From assembly GCA_030068145.1 (NCBI GenBank), contig JAPJBO010000068.1:400812-464811 (forward strand): a DNA stretch of 64,000 bases, written 5' to 3'. Made by a program: the position numbers and the translations under genes. This DNA is from Diplonema papillatum (taxonomy: Eukaryota > Euglenozoa > Diplonemea > Diplonemida > Diplonemidae). The notes below the pieces were generated by a model. The model saw only the letters and a list, made by a program, of their open reading frames with translations. It searched no databases and had not been told where the DNA came from. Of this stretch, positions 1 through 11,815 are shown piece by piece (the first letter of the stretch is position 1; each line of letters begins with the position of its first letter).

Positions 1-78
1 GTCAACCTCCTCGCGGTGGTCCCCGTCCACGTGCGCAAGCTCGGCGAATGGCAACACGTGCACAGTGCGCTGCTCAGG
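1..78 (+). CDS. Possible internal exon of the repeat/zinc-motif gene (5' partial)
   Basis: Read from base 1 this stretch is open for 26 codons and ends in AGG followed by GTAGTT, a possible splice donor, in phase 0. The next exon, at 263, also starts in phase 0, so the two could be joined. The frame stays open past the donor to about 198, and no domain is recognisable in so short a piece, so this exon is the weakest part of the gene model. The start of the gene lies before the window. Confidence 0.35.
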
Positions 79-262
79 GTAGTTGAAGGCCTGTCAGTAG
101 TCCCGAGGGACGATAGGTACTATTGCAACCCTCTTACTAAAACAAAGGTCACCCGGAGACCCCCCCCTAAAAACCCGCAATCGCACGCGAACTTTTAATC
201 TACGCAATAGGTCGAAAAAAGACACCACTCTGTACGCCCGTACGGGATCGTCGAAAGCACAG

Positions 263-432
263 AAGATTGAGGCGCCGAACACGCCGCGCGAGGGCACTGC
301 GACGCCGGTCGTGGTGCCCGCCGCCGTCCCTGCATCGACTCCTCCGTTGACACCTCCCTTGAATCCTCCGTTGAGCCAGCATGACGTCGAGCAGGAGCTG
401 CGTTTGCAGGCCGAGCGCAGCGAAGCATACTG
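263..432 (+). CDS. Pro/Thr-rich internal exon of the same gene
   Basis: The exon is bounded by an AG at 261-262 and a GT at 433 (TACTG then GTATGCGT). It reads as a proline- and threonine-rich segment ending in a charged, helix-like stretch (HDVEQELRLQAERSEAYW). It ends after two bases of a codon, and the exon starting at 2178 supplies the single G that completes Trp and continues in frame. This phase match over 1.7 kb is the main evidence that 263-432 and 2178-3777 belong to one gene. The function is unknown. Confidence 0.55.
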
Positions 433-519
433 GTATGCGTGTTGCGTTGTGTAACCTATTTTAACTTGGCCCCTCATCTCTTAGCGAGAGTGCGTGCGCG
501 TGGGTTCTTCCAGGTAACT

Positions 520-700
520 GCTGATGCCCCACCCGAGACCCCGAGTGCCCCTGGCCACGGCATCTGGCACGAGCGAACCGGCTACGTCGCGACGTCGAAA
601 CCGCGACACGTTTCCCTTCCACTCGCTCCCGCGACCCCACGTTCAGCCCAGGCCCCCCTCGAAGCCCGGAAAAGGGATCCCCACTCCCGACTATTTGTAG
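520..700 (+). pseudogene. Degenerate copy of part of the next exon
   Basis: Bases 530-690 are a close match to 2386-2565 of the main exon. Both encode the same Gly-Ile-Trp-His-Glu-Arg-Thr-Gly-Tyr-Val-Ala-Thr segment and then diverge by small deletions (for example the loss of a Pro-Tyr pair and of several glycine codons) that break the frame. It lies inside the intron upstream of the intact exon. It looks like a local duplication rather than an alternative exon, although an AG (CTTCCAG) lies just before it at about 512. Confidence 0.75.
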
Positions 701-831
701 TGTCTCGTGCTATAATGGTCGCAAGGCACCAATCTGTACGCCCACACTTTTGATTTATGGAAGAACACACACTTTTTAGATGCAAAGGTTCCTCCACGAG
801 ACCTGTGTCAAGGAACACAAAAATTGACAGA

Positions 832-2157
832 CCCATCCACGATACCTGTGTCGTCGAAGACAAAAGTGAAGCACCCATCCACGATACCTGTGTCGTCGAA
901 GACAAAAGTGAAGCACCCATCCACGATACCTGTGTAGTCGAAGACAAAAGTGAAGCACCCATCCACGATACCTGTGTCGTCGAAGACAAAAGTGAAGCAC
1001 CCATCCACGATACCTGTGTCGTCGAAGACAAAAGTGAAGCACCCATCCACGATACCTGTGTCGTCGAAGACAAAAGTGAAGCACCCATCCACGATACCTG
1101 TGTCGTCGAAGACAAAAGTGAAGCACCCATCCACGATACCTGTGTCGTCGAAGACAAAAGTGAAGCACCCATCCACGATACCTGTGTCGTCGAAGACAAA
1201 AGTGAAGCACCCATCCACGATACCTGTGTCGTCGAAGACAAAAGTGAAGCACCCATCCACGATACCTGTGTCGTCGAAGACAAAAGTGAAGCACCCATCC
1301 ACGATACCTGTGTCGTCGAAGACAAAAGTGAAGCACCCATCCACGATACCTGTGTCGTCGAAGACAAAAGTGAAGCACCCATCCACGATACCTGTGTCGT
1401 CGAAGACAAAAGTGAAGCACCCATCCACGATACCTGTGTCGTCGAAGACAAAAGTGAAGCACCCATCCACGATACCTGTGTCGTCGAAGACAAAAGTGAA
1501 GCACCCATCCACGATACCTGTGTCGTCGAAGACAAAAGTGAAGCACCCATCCACGATACCTGTGTCGTCGAAGACAAAAGTGAAGCACCCATCCACGATA
1601 CCTGTGTCGTCGAAGACAAAAGTGAAGCACCCATCCACGATACCTGTGTCGTCGAAGACAAAAGTGAAGCACCCATCCACGATACCTGTGTCGTCGAAGA
1701 CAAAAGTGAAGCACCCATCCACGATACCTGTGTCGTCGAAGACAAAAGTGAAGCACCCATCCACGATACCTGTGTCGTCGAAGACAAAAGTGAAGCACCC
1801 ATCCACGATACCTGTGTCGTCGAAGACAAAAGTGAAGCACCCATCCACGATACCTGTGTCGTCGAAGACAAAAGTGAAGCACCCATCCACGATACCTGTG
1901 TCGTCGAAGACAAAAGTGAAGCACCCATCCACGATACCTGTGTCGTCGAAGACAAAAGTGAAGCACCCATCCACGATACCTGTGTCGTCGAAGACAAAAG
2001 TGAAGCACCCATCCACGATACCTGTGTCGTCGAAGACAAAAGTGAAGCACCCATCCACGATACCTGTGTCGTCGAAGACAAAAGTGAAGCACCCATCCAC
2101 GATACCTGTGTCGTCGAAGACAAAAGTGAAGCACCCATCCACGATACCTGTGTCGAC
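832..2157. repeat. 42-bp minisatellite, about 31 units
   Basis: Near-identical 42-bp units (ACCCATCCACGATACCTGTG and 22 more bases) run head to tail. One early unit, near 932, carries a single C-to-A change. Because 42 is a multiple of three, several reading frames stay open for over 440 codons on both strands, but the array lies in an intron and these frames should not be read as proteins. Confidence 0.97.
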
Positions 2158-2177
2158 TAATAATCAACAACACTCAG

Positions 2178-3777
2178 GGGTCAGACGCGGACCAGCGGTT
2201 CGTACGGATCGTACTGGGAGCGAAGGCACGACGGCGACAAGTGGCAGCAGCCGTCGGCGCCGAGCGCGCCGGAGGCTGCGCTGACGAAGGGATACATCCC
2301 TTCCTCCGGCTGGTCCTGCTCACCGCGGCCTGCCTTCGCCGAGGCGCAGTGCCGGCGGCCCGAACCGCGCACCATCTACGACCACGACCCCGAGTGCCCC
2401 TGGCCCTACCACGGCATCTGGCACGAGCGGACCGGCTACGTCGCGACGTGGAAAGGCCGCGACACGTTTCCCTTCCACTACCCCGGCGGCCGCAAGGGCC
2501 GCACCCGCGACACCACGTTCAGCCCGGGACCCCCGCCCTCGAAGCCCGGAAAAAGGACCCCCGCCTCCGACCGGCGCGGGGGTCCCGCAGCGGACTTGAA
2601 CGCGAGCTGGGTCTCGACCGAACCGCCGTCTCCGGCTTCGCGGGTTTCAACCGCAGAACCCCCGTCGCAGCTGTCGGCGCAGAGGTCTGAGGTCCCGTTC
2701 AGCGCCGGCGGCCCTGAAATCCAGGTCACCTTGCACGCCGGAGGGCAGGCTTCGCTGAATGAACGAGGCGGTGGCGTGCACTCTCAGCCGCGTTCTTGTC
2801 AGGCGCATGAAGGGATGCTTCATCGCTCCTACGATGAAGAGTCGCACACACGCTCTCAGGGGGGGTGTTTACACTCTCAGCCGCGCGCTTCTCATGCGCA
2901 CGAAGGAATGCATGCACGTTCTCAGCATGAAGGAGTGGATGAACTTTCTCAGCAAGGAATGTACCCACGCTCTCTGCATGAAACACGTTTCCAAGGAGGG
3001 CTTGTACAATCTCAGCCGCGAGTTTCTCATGCGCACGAAGGAATGCGTTCACGTTCTCAGCATGAAGGAGTGGATGCACTTTCTCAGCAAGGAGTGTACC
3101 CACGCTCTCAGCATGAAGAGGCACATGCACGCGTTCAAGGGGGGTATGTACACTCTCAGCCGCGTGGCTCTCAGGCGCACGACGGAATGCAGGAACGGTC
3201 GCAGCATGAAGAAGGGGTGGCTCCGAGCCACCGGCAGGGAGGAATGTACCCACGTTCTCCGGGGGGTAGCTCCCGCCCGGAGCAGCAGCTGCCGCCCGGG
3301 GACCTGCCGGAGGCTCGGAATCCGAGGGCGTACCTGTCGGCAGCCGCGCCCGGTGGCGGTGTGACGCCTGGCGCCACGTATCCGTCGCGGGCCACAGCTG
3401 CACCTCCTGACAAGCCGAACCTGCGCGCCTTGCGCACGCCGGGGCAGCGGGAGGTCCAGACCCCTCCGGCGGCGCCGCCGCCGCCGCAGACGCCGGTCGA
3501 CAAAGCCACGCCGGCCGTGCCGTCCGTTTGGTCCGTCATCGAGTCGATGCGTCAGCCAGCGGCGGCGGGCCCGCGCAAAGCGGCCGCTCGCCCGTTCGTC
3601 CGGCCCGTGTCGTGCTTCTGGTGCCAGGGCGGCGTGGCGCAGCAGCAGCCGAACGTCGCCATCGACAAACGCCGGTTCCACCTCAAACCCTGCGCCTTCA
3701 CCTACTACCAGTCCACGTACCGCAAGGAACTGCCTCAGCGCTACATCATCGACGCCGAGCCTGGCATCACAGCCTGA
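2178..3777 (+). CDS. Terminal exon: repeat protein with C-terminal Cys/His motif
   Basis: The exon is open in one frame from the AG at 2176-2177 to the TGA at 3775-3777, about 532 codons. The first 120 residues include a Trp/Tyr/Gly-rich segment with Cys-Pro-Trp-Pro-Tyr-His-Gly-Ile-Trp-His. From about 2770 to 3260 there are four degenerate repeats of 30 to 46 residues built on HSQPR, AHEGM, RSQHEG and QQGMYPRS. A proline/alanine-rich linker follows. The last 60 residues carry Cys-x2-Cys, then His-x3-Cys about 20 residues later (CFWCQ and FHLKPC), which could bind zinc. No named family is recognised. No in-frame ATG precedes the repeats within this exon, in keeping with an internal or terminal exon. 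Copies of both its 5' and its 3' parts lie in the flanking DNA. Confidence 0.65.
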
Positions 3778-3841
3778 GACACGAGTGAAAAACTTGCAGA
3801 TGCCGGATGAGTACCAGGACGCGTGTTCCGTGCCCAACATT

Positions 3842-4570
3842 TCATTGGAACGGCCTCAGCGCTAAATCATTGATGCTGAGCCTGGCATCACATTGAGACA
3901 CGAAAGACTTGCGAGACGCAGGGTGGATACATGTTGCGTATGCCTTTTTGCGCCAGCTTCTGCCCGCGCAACCCTTCGTCCGGCCCGTGTCGTGCTTCTG
4001 GTGCCAGACGTCGTCATCGACCAACGCCGGTTCCACCTGAAACCCTGCGCCTCCACCTACTGCCAGTCCACGTACCGCAAGGAACTGCCTCAGCGCTACA
4101 TCATCGACGCCGAGCCTGGCATCACAGCCTGAGACACGAATGAAAAGCTTGCAGATTCGGGATATTACGAGGATACCTAACCCAGGGCGCGTGTTCCGTG
4201 CCTCAATTGAGCCGGTCCGTCCTTATCTCTTGAAACTGCATCGAAGTGCCTGCCGCTGTTTATCACAGTGAATCACGGTCCACCACGGTCTATCAGGTTC
4301 ATCTCTAGTCCCTCGAGCTGCATCGAAGTGCCCGGTGCTGTATTCTTCGGTCTATCACGGTCTATCAAGAGGGGATGGACCGGCTCATCAATATTTCATG
4401 GAGACCGCCTCAGCGCTAAATCAACCAAAACCCAGCCATAAGAACGCCAACCCGCCTTGACGGTCGACCGAAGACACAAAGCACGGATCCTTACTAGAAA
4501 CACTCGAAACCGTCTATAAATGGAGCGTGGCATCAGGTGCAAGACACGATCGACTTGCAGATGCAGGGAG
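3842..4570 (+). pseudogene. Serial truncated copies of the exon's 3' end
   Basis: Downstream of the stop codon the last part of the exon recurs at least three times. About 3842-3900 is a short copy of the ending. 3965-4160 is a longer copy that keeps the His-Leu-Lys-Pro-Cys segment and the LPQRYIIDAEPGITA ending but has lost the first Cys pair. About 4385-4570 is a more decayed copy. The 3965-4160 copy also repeats the 3' flank (GAGACACGA, then AAACTTGCAG-like), so the duplicated unit extends past the stop codon. Confidence 0.75.
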
Positions 4571-5149
4571 GTGGATGCAGTGTTGCGTGCCTTGGAGATT
4601 CGTACACCAGGTTTTGCGGTTCAGGGTTGGGCACTGCCCTCGCCCGGGTTGTTCACCGGGGTTTTCTGCTCCCCGACGTGCCTTGTTCCACAACCAGACA
4701 CGAAAAACTTGCGATCGCCATCGTTCCCTGTTAACCGACGGCAACAGCTGCGATTTTCCTTGCCTCAGGTTGTCGATTTCCCTCATGTTCGAATCCTCCG
4801 TCTCTTCCCTGGTGGTAGATGCATGGTGCACCAGGCCCATCAATAGGGGGACTGGAACTTTCAACGACAATCAAAAAGATGAATAATAAGCTTGTACTTT
4901 GCGCTTGAGGCTGCGATCCTCGTGTTGTATATGTAGTGTACAAAGAGAAAAAGAGAAGCTGCATGAAGATTTGTGCCACGTTGAGGAGGATGGAATGGAT
5001 CCCTCTCGGCAAGCAAAAGCAAGAACCTCTTGCTCCGTGTCTCCCGTTCTCTCGTGACACCACTGCTTTTCCTTTAACCATGCGTCAACTCTCTTTGCGG
5101 TCAGCGGGGCCAACAAGCAAACGCCACGTCGTAGCTCATCAGATTCTAC
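4571..5149. other. No gene recognised
   Basis: Mixed low-GC and ordinary sequence. The short open frames show no domain, and no RNA gene is seen. The stretch ends where the 83-bp array begins. Confidence 0.5.
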
Positions 5150-8100
5150 AAGTGTCGGGCCATCTTGACAGCAAGACTGGCGACAAGGAATGAACCGAGA
5201 GCTGACTCAAGGTGTCCGAGTAGCATCACCAGATACTACACAGGGTGTCGGGTCATCTTGACAGCAAGACTGGCGACACGAGAGCTGACTCAAGGTGTCC
5301 GAGTAGCATCACCAGATACTACACAGGGTGTCGGGTCATCTTGACAGCAAGACTGGCGACACGAGAGCTGACTCAAGGTGTCCGAGTAGCATCATCAGAT
5401 ACTACACAGGGTGTCGGGTCATCTTGACAGCAAGACTGGCGACACGAGAGCTGACTCAAGGTGTCCGAGTAGCATCATCAGATACTACACAGGGTGTCGG
5501 GTCATCTTGACAGCAAGACTGGCGACACGAGAGCTGACTCAAGGTGTCCGAGTAGCATCATCAGATACTACACAGGGTGTCGGGTCATCTTGACAGCAAG
5601 ACTGGCGACACGAGAGCTGACTCAAGGTGTCCGAGTAGCATCATCAGATACTACACAGGGTGTCGGGTCATCTTGACAGCAAGACTGGCGACACGAGAGC
5701 TGACTCAAGGTGTCCGAGTAGCATCATCAGATACTACACAGGGTGTCGGGTCATCTTGACAGCAAGACTGGCGACACGAGAGCTGACTCAAGGTGTCCGA
5801 GTAGCATCATCAGATACTACACAGGGTGTCGGGTCATCTTGACAGCAAGACTGGCGACACGAGAGCTGACTCAAGGTGTCCGAGTAGCATCATCAGATAC
5901 TACACAGGGTGTCGGGTCATCTTGACAGCAAGACTGGCGACACGAGAGCTGACTCAAGGTGTCCGAGTAGCATCATCAGATACTACACAGGGTGTCGGGT
6001 CATCTTGACAGCAAGACTGGCGACACGAGAGCTGACTCAAGGTGTCCGAGTAGCATCATCAGATACTACACAGGGTGTCGGGTCATCTTGACAGCAAGAC
6101 TGGCGACACGAGAGCTGACTCAAGGTGTCCGAGTAGCATCATCAGATACTACACAGGGTGTCGGGTCATCTTGACAGCAAGACTGGCGACACGAGAGCTG
6201 ACTCAAGGTGTCCGAGTAGCATCATCAGATACTACACAGGGTGTCGGGTCATCTTGACAGCAAGACTGGCGACACGAGAGCTGACTCAAGGTGTCCGAGT
6301 AGCATCATCAGATACTACACAGGGTGTCGGGTCATCTTGACAGCAAGACTGGCGACACGAGAGCTGACTCAAGGTGTCCGAGTAGCATCATCAGATACTA
6401 CACAGGGTGTCGGGTCATCTTGACAGCAAGACTGGCGACACGAGAGCTGACTCAAGGTGTCCGAGTAGCATCATCAGATACTACACAGGGTGTCGGGTCA
6501 TCTTGACAGCAAGACTGGCGACACGAGAGCTGACTCAAGGTGTCCGAGTAGCATCATCAGATACTACACAGGGTGTCGGGTCATCTTGACAGCAAGACTG
6601 GCGACACGAGAGCTGACTCAAGGTGTCCGAGTAGCATCATCAGATACTACACAGGGTGTCGGGTCATCTTGACAGCAAGACTGGCGACACGAGAGCTGAC
6701 TCAAGGTGTCCGAGTAGCATCATCAGATACTACACAGGGTGTCGGGTCATCTTGACAGCAAGACTGGCGACACGAGAGCTGACTCAAGGTGTCCGAGTAG
6801 CATCATCAGATACTACACAGGGTGTCGGGTCATCTTGACAGCAAGACTGGCGACACGAGAGCTGACTCAAGGTGTCCGAGTAGCATCATCAGATACTACA
6901 CAGGGTGTCGGGTCATCTTGACAGCAAGACTGGCGACACGAGAGCTGACTCAAGGTGTCCGAGTAGCATCATCAGATACTACACAGGGTGTCGGGTCATC
7001 TTGACAGCAAGACTGGCGACACGAGAGCTGACTCAAGGTGTCCGAGTAGCATCATCAGATACTACACAGGGTGTCGGGTCATCTTGACAGCAAGACTGGC
7101 GACACGAGAGCTGACTCAAGGTGTCCGAGTAGCATCATCAGATACTACACAGGGTGTCGGGTCATCTTGACAGCAAGACTGGCGACACGAGAGCTGACTC
7201 AAGGTGTCCGAGTAGCATCATCAGATACTACACAGGGTGTCGGGTCATCTTGACAGCAAGACTGGCGACACGAGAGCTGACTCAAGGTGTCCGAGTAGCA
7301 TCATCAGATACTACACAGGGTGTCGGGTCATCTTGACAGCAAGACTGGCGACACGAGAGCTGACTCAAGGTGTCCGAGTAGCATCATCAGATACTACACA
7401 GGGTGTCGGGTCATCTTGACAGCAAGACTGGCGACACGAGAGCTGACTCAAGGTGTCCGAGTAGCATCATCAGATACTACACAGGGTGTCGGGTCATCTT
7501 GACAGCAAGACTGGCGACACGAGAGCTGACTCAAGGTGTCCGAGTAGCATCATCAGATACTACACAGGGTGTCGGGTCATCTTGACAGCAAGACTGGCGA
7601 CACGAGAGCTGACTCAAGGTGTCCGAGTAGCATCATCAGATACTACACAGGGTGTCGGGTCATCTTGACAGCAAGACTGGCGACACGAGAGCTGACTCAA
7701 GGTGTCCGAGTAGCATCATCAGATACTACACAGGGTGTCGGGTCATCTTGACAGCAAGACTGGCGACACGAGAGCTGACTCAAGGTGTCCGAGTAGCATC
7801 ATCAGATACTACACAGGGTGTCGGGTCATCTTGACAGCAAGACTGGCGACACGAGAGCTGACTCAAGGTGTCCGAGTAGCATCATCAGATACTACACAGG
7901 GTGTCGGGTCATCTTGACAGCAAGACTGGCGACACGAGAGCTGACTCAAGGTGTCCGAGTAGCATCATCAGATACTACACAGGGTGTCGGGTCATCTTGA
8001 CAGCAAGACTGGCGACACGAGAGCTGACTCAAGGTGTCCGAGTAGCATCATCAGATACTACACAGGGTGTCGGGTCATCTTGACAGCAAGACTGGCGACA

Positions 8101-9330
8101 CGAGAGCTGACTCAAGGTGTCCGAGTAGCATCATCAGATACTACACAGGGTGTCGGGTCATCTTGACAGCAAGACTGGCGACACGAGAGCTGACTCAAGG
8201 TGTCCGAGTAGCATCATCAGATACTACACAGGGTGTCGGGTCATCTTGACAGCAAGACTGGCGACACGAGAGCTGACTCAAGGTGTCCGAGTAGCATCAT
8301 CAGATACTACACAGGGTGTCGGGTCATCTTGACAGCAAGACTGGCGACACGAGAGCTGACTCAAGGTGTCCGAGTAGCATCATCAGATACTACACAGGGT
8401 GTCGGGTCATCTTGACAGCAAGACTGGCGACACGAGAGCTGACTCAAGGTGTCCGAGTAGCATCATCAGATACTACACAGGGTGTCGGGTCATCTTGACA
8501 GCAAGACTGGCGACACGAGAGCTGACTCAAGGTGTCCGAGTAGCATCATCAGATACTACACAGGGTGTCGGGTCATCTTGACAGCAAGACTGGCGACACG
8601 AGAGCTGACTCAAGGTGTCCGAGTAGCATCATCAGATACTACACAGGGTGTCGGGTCATCTTGACAGCAAGACTGGCGACACGAGAGCTGACTCAAGGTG
8701 TCCGAGTAGCATCATCAGATACTACACAGGGTGTCGGGTCATCTTGACAGCATGACTGGCGACACGAGAGCTGACTCAAGGTGTCCGAGTGATAGCTCAT
8801 CAGATACTACACAGGGTGTCGGGTCATCTTGACAGCAAGACTGGCGACACGGAATGAACCGAGAGCTGACTCAAGGTGTCCGAGTAGCATCATCAGATAC
8901 TACACAGGGTGTCGGGTCATCTTGACAGCAAGACTGGCGACACGGAATGAACCGAGAGCTGACTCAAGGTGTCCGAGTAGCATCATCAGATACTACACAG
9001 GGTGTCGGGTCATCTTGACAGCAAGACTGGCGACACGGAATGAACCGAGAGCTGACTCAAGGTGTCCGAGTAGCATCATCAGATACTACACAGGGTGTCG
9101 GGTCATCTTGACAGCATGACTGGCGACACGGAATGAACCGAGAGCTGGCTCAAGGTGTCCGAGTGATAGCTCATCAGATACTGCACAGGGTGTCGGGTCA
9201 TCTTGACAACACGACTGGCGACGTGGAATGAACCGAGAGCTGACTCAAAGTTCACTAAGGGTGTGGGTTCAAGTTCATGGCAGCAGGACTGGCGACGCGG
9301 AATGAACCGAGAGCTCACCCAATGTGTCCG
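5150..9330. repeat. 83-bp satellite array, about 50 units
   Basis: Unit GTGTCGGGTCATCTTGACAG and 63 more bases. About 41 central units are essentially identical and give an overlapping 60-codon frame in each. Units at both edges (5150-5235 and from about 8830 on) carry an extra GAATGAACC-type insert of about 10 bases after GGCGACA, and the last three units (9110-9330) are strongly diverged. The central units therefore look like the recent expansion of a deleted variant inside an older array. Confidence 0.97.
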
Positions 9331-9485
9331 AGTGATCGCTCATAAGATCCCACAATCAGTCAAGCTAAGCTTTGTCCCCCGCCCTATCAAGACGATTGCA
9401 GTTTCAAACAAACCGAGAACACCCAGGGAAGAACGTGTAGGGGTGGGGGTACAAGGGCACCCCCTCTAACTTCTCCCGTCTCCCC
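9331..9485 (+). other. 5' flank of the metacaspase-like gene
   Basis: About 155 bp between the last satellite unit and the ATG. No TATA-like or initiator motif could be assigned with confidence. The transcription start is unknown, so the promoter may lie in or next to the satellite. Confidence 0.4.
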
Positions 9486-10068
9486 ATGGGTGGCCGCGTC
9501 TCGAGGGAGCCCACCAAGAATGTGACATACCGGTACGGTTACACGAGCCAGTACTACGAGCCTGACTGGCGGACGGTTGTGCCGGGGACCGGGGTTCCCG
9601 GAGCCTACAAGGTCGTCTCCGTCGGCATCAACTACCTGGGCAGCGAAGAGTTCCAGCTCGCGGGGAGCATTACGGACAGCCACAACCACCTCCGGTTCTT
9701 GAAGCGCCGGGGCTGGGTGCCTGCGGGCGGCTGCAGGGTGCTCACAGAGGACAGGAAGGGGGACTTCCCGCCGACGAGGGAGAACATCGTCAACGCCCTG
9801 CAATGGCTGACGGAAGGGGCGCAGCCGGGGCACACGATGTACTTCCACTTCTCCGGGCACGGCGTCGAGCTGCCGGACGACAACGGCGACGCGCCCAGCG
9901 GGTTCGACCGGTGCATCCTGCCCGTCGACTACAAGCGCGCCGGCGCCATCCGCGACGACCAGATCACGCAGATCCTCTCGCGGGCGCCCGCCGGGTCCCG
10001 GGTCATCGTCGTCTGCGACTGTGCGTACGCGTGTTCCTTCGTAGACTTGCCTTGGCAAGTCATCCTCG
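9486..10068 (+). CDS. Metacaspase-like p20 exon, catalytic Cys lost
   Basis: Exon 1 of a type I metacaspase-like protein (peptidase family C14 fold). The ATG at 9486 is followed by about 40 residues and then the p20 core: a VVSVGINYLG strand, a PTRENIVNALQWL helix, and HFSGHGVELPDDNGD, which carries the expected catalytic His (residue 125). The second motif is normally Asp-Ser/Cys-Cys-His-Ser-Gly-Ser with Asp-Leu-Pro four residues on. Here it reads DCAYACSFVDLP (residues 178-189): the Cys is Ala, its His is Tyr, and the Gly is Cys. The exon ends in phase 1 before GTATGT. An alternative donor at 10021 would cut this motif but gives no better protein. The product is probably not an active protease and may act as a scaffold or regulator; that role is inference. 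Confidence 0.75.
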
Positions 10069-10237
10069 GTATGTCGACTTGTTCTTGTCTATTACTAACT
10101 TCTTCGACGAATATCTAGACTACGCTTGTACAAAGCTAATCCCCCGTCTTAAGTTTGTCTTTAAAAGTGAGCTTTTGTTCGTAGTATACGCAGTAGGATA
10201 TGTAGGTGATGGGGGCGGCGTGTCTCAGTTCTGTTTC

Positions 10238-10335
10238 ACCAAAACATGAAATGTTGGAGAGAAAGAGAGAGAGAGATGCGAAGTTCGCCATCGCCCCACG
10301 GCGGAGTTTTTACTTTTGCGTCCTGAATACCGGGG
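10238..10335 (+). repeat. Dispersed repeat H, copy 1
   Basis: Shares the pattern ACCAAA(A)CATGAAATGTTGGAG, then a (GA)-rich run, then TTTTTACTTTTGCGTCCTGAAT-like sequence with 15413-15492. Both copies lie in introns of the same gene. Its type is unknown. Confidence 0.6.
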
Positions 10336-10699
10336 TTTTAATAATTAAGGGCCCGCCCACCCGAAGAAAATACACGGATGTTGCACGGTTAGACGGCATG
10401 AGGACGGGTTTCACGGACCCCGAGTGGGAGGTTCTGGGTGCGCTCACTCGCGGAGCTGCCAGAGGGCATGTCCCTGACCTCCTTCCGTGTGTTGCCGTGC
10501 TGGGCGCTTCCCGAGCCGCGGCCGGCCGAGGAAGTCTACAAGCGCTTCGCAGCATGGAGGCAGAGCTAGGAGCGTGGCCCCGCGACCTGGGTCCCGCCCC
10601 AGGCGGGGACGGTGCCAAGGACACACCGCCCCGGTCTCCGCCTGGTCAGCGAAGAAGGAGATGGACTCCGCAGAGGGCAGCGCTTAAGAGGTCCCTCGG

Positions 10700-11560
10700 C
10701 CGGAACTCGCCGAGGTGGCCCGCAGGGCCATGCGGGCCCGTTACACGACGGTCGGCTCGAAGGCCACATACGACTCGAACACGGCCGGGTACGTGTCGTG
10801 GTGTGGTAGCATGGGCGTTGAGCCCTACCCAACCACGGTACAGAGGTTGGAGGAGTTCGGCGGTCACCTGCTGCTGATGGGCGAGGACGGTGCAGCTTAT
10901 ATATGTAGGGCGCCCTTCCCAGAACATCACAGCGTCCGTGCTGGCGGAGAACAAAGCCGCGGGGTGCGTTCTCGATGACCCGCTGGATATCGTGGGTAGG
11001 ATGATGGCCGTCCTCGGGAAGGACCCACAGCAGGCGGAGCCGCTGGGCGTGAAGGAGTTCAGGGCAATCTTTGATGCCATCCGGACCACGGGCGACTACG
11101 GCGCTGCCCTGCAGATTCTGGGCGAATTTTTAGTACTAACAATCTTGTGGGTTGCCCTTCAATGTATTGTGCAGGCTAAAAAGACGTAGGCAGCGTGTTT
11201 TGGTGGTTGATCAGAACTCCTTACCTGAATACACACAGGGTAAATACAAGTGGGAAAACGATCAACCGGCACGCACAAACAAAACGAAGCGCCTGTCTTT
11301 TTTACGCTACTCAAAACTTCGAGTATGCGGGCGATCCGGGCGGAGGATGTCACTCTGAATGGAGGAAGGCTCAGGATCGAGTGGCGCATGCCGAAGGGCA
11401 AAAGGGAATGCATGAGATTCTTGACGTTCGAGGCCATAAATCTGGTGCCTCCGCTTACGCTTTCCGACCCGCCGGAGGGAGCACCGTCCTCCATCCGCTC
11501 CCAGTCGTGGTGTTCACCCTCCTGAAGCGCTTGGCCGGATCAAGTCAGCTCCTGTGCGCC
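10700..11560 (+). pseudogene. Broken tyrosine recombinase (relic 1)
   Basis: The N-terminal core-binding region is visible from about 10715: KATYDSNTAGYVSWC, then GVEPYPTTVQRLEEFGGHL. It shifts frame near 10895 and continues as LAENKAAGCVLDDPLDIVGR up to about 11125 (ILGEF). A repeat of about 165 bp interrupts it. It resumes near 11294 with LLKTSSMRAIRAEDVTLNGG, the start of the catalytic domain where the first catalytic Arg normally lies. The His-x-x-Arg and Tyr boxes are missing. Eukaryotic tyrosine recombinases of this kind occur in Crypton- and DIRS-type elements; which type this was cannot be told. It sits in a metacaspase intron. Confidence 0.7.
11126..11293 (+). repeat. Repeat inserted into the recombinase relic
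   Basis: TAGTACTAACAATCTTG to about AAACGATCAACCGGCACGCA recurs at 15893-15985 in a shorter version. It splits the recombinase exactly between its core-binding and catalytic halves, so it inserted after the recombinase arrived. Confidence 0.6.
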
Positions 11561-11564
11561 CGCT

Positions 11565-11735
11565 CACTCTGCCACCCCTAAGAATTTTGCCAGGAGGAAA
11601 ATAAAAAAGCTTGCTCTGCACTATTATCTAGTCCAAAAACAATACAGTTTCATCAAGAAAAGCCGGGTTGGCTCGAATAGAGGCTATTCACATTGCATGT
11701 TCATAGGACCTCCAATCTCGAAAAACGCAAAATCG
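11565..11735 (-). repeat. Dispersed repeat E, minus-strand copy
   Basis: The reverse complement of about 42700-42870, sharing a GGACTAGATAATAGTGC-like core and a GGCAGAGTGAGC end. In the other copy this end is followed by GGGTTCGAACTCC, a good RNA polymerase III B box, so this may be a tRNA-related short retroposon. Confidence 0.6.
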
Positions 11736-11815
11736 GTGAATTGGTGAAGTGGTGGTTAGCGCCATGTATGATCGTTGCATGATAGTTGCTCACTATGGTA
11801 GGCATAGGGCAACCA

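Larger units (their letters stand above)
433..2177 (+). other. Intron filled by a minisatellite and an exon copy
   Basis: A 1745-bp intron running from GTATGCGT to an AG at 2176-2177. It holds a degenerate copy of the following exon (about 520-700) and a 42-bp tandem repeat (832-2157). The repeat ends only about 20 bases before the acceptor. Confidence 0.5.

Noticed and set aside
757..2284. Open frames of 440 to 518 codons on both strands (repeated APIHDTCVVEDKSE and others)
   Set aside because: They are the translation of the 42-bp intronic minisatellite. Length in all frames follows from the unit having no stop and a length divisible by three.
5245..8747. Forty-one repeated 60-codon ORFs in the satellite
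   Set aside because: Identical by repetition, overlapping each other, and without a start context or homologues I recognise.
5150..9330. A CRISPR-like array
   Set aside because: The 83-bp units are contiguous with no unique spacers, in a eukaryotic context and with no Cas genes.
10021..10022. Donor GTGCGT at 10021 as the end of p20 exon
   Set aside because: Also in phase 1, but it would remove the DLP motif six residues further on that matches the family; GTATGT at 10069 is a better donor.
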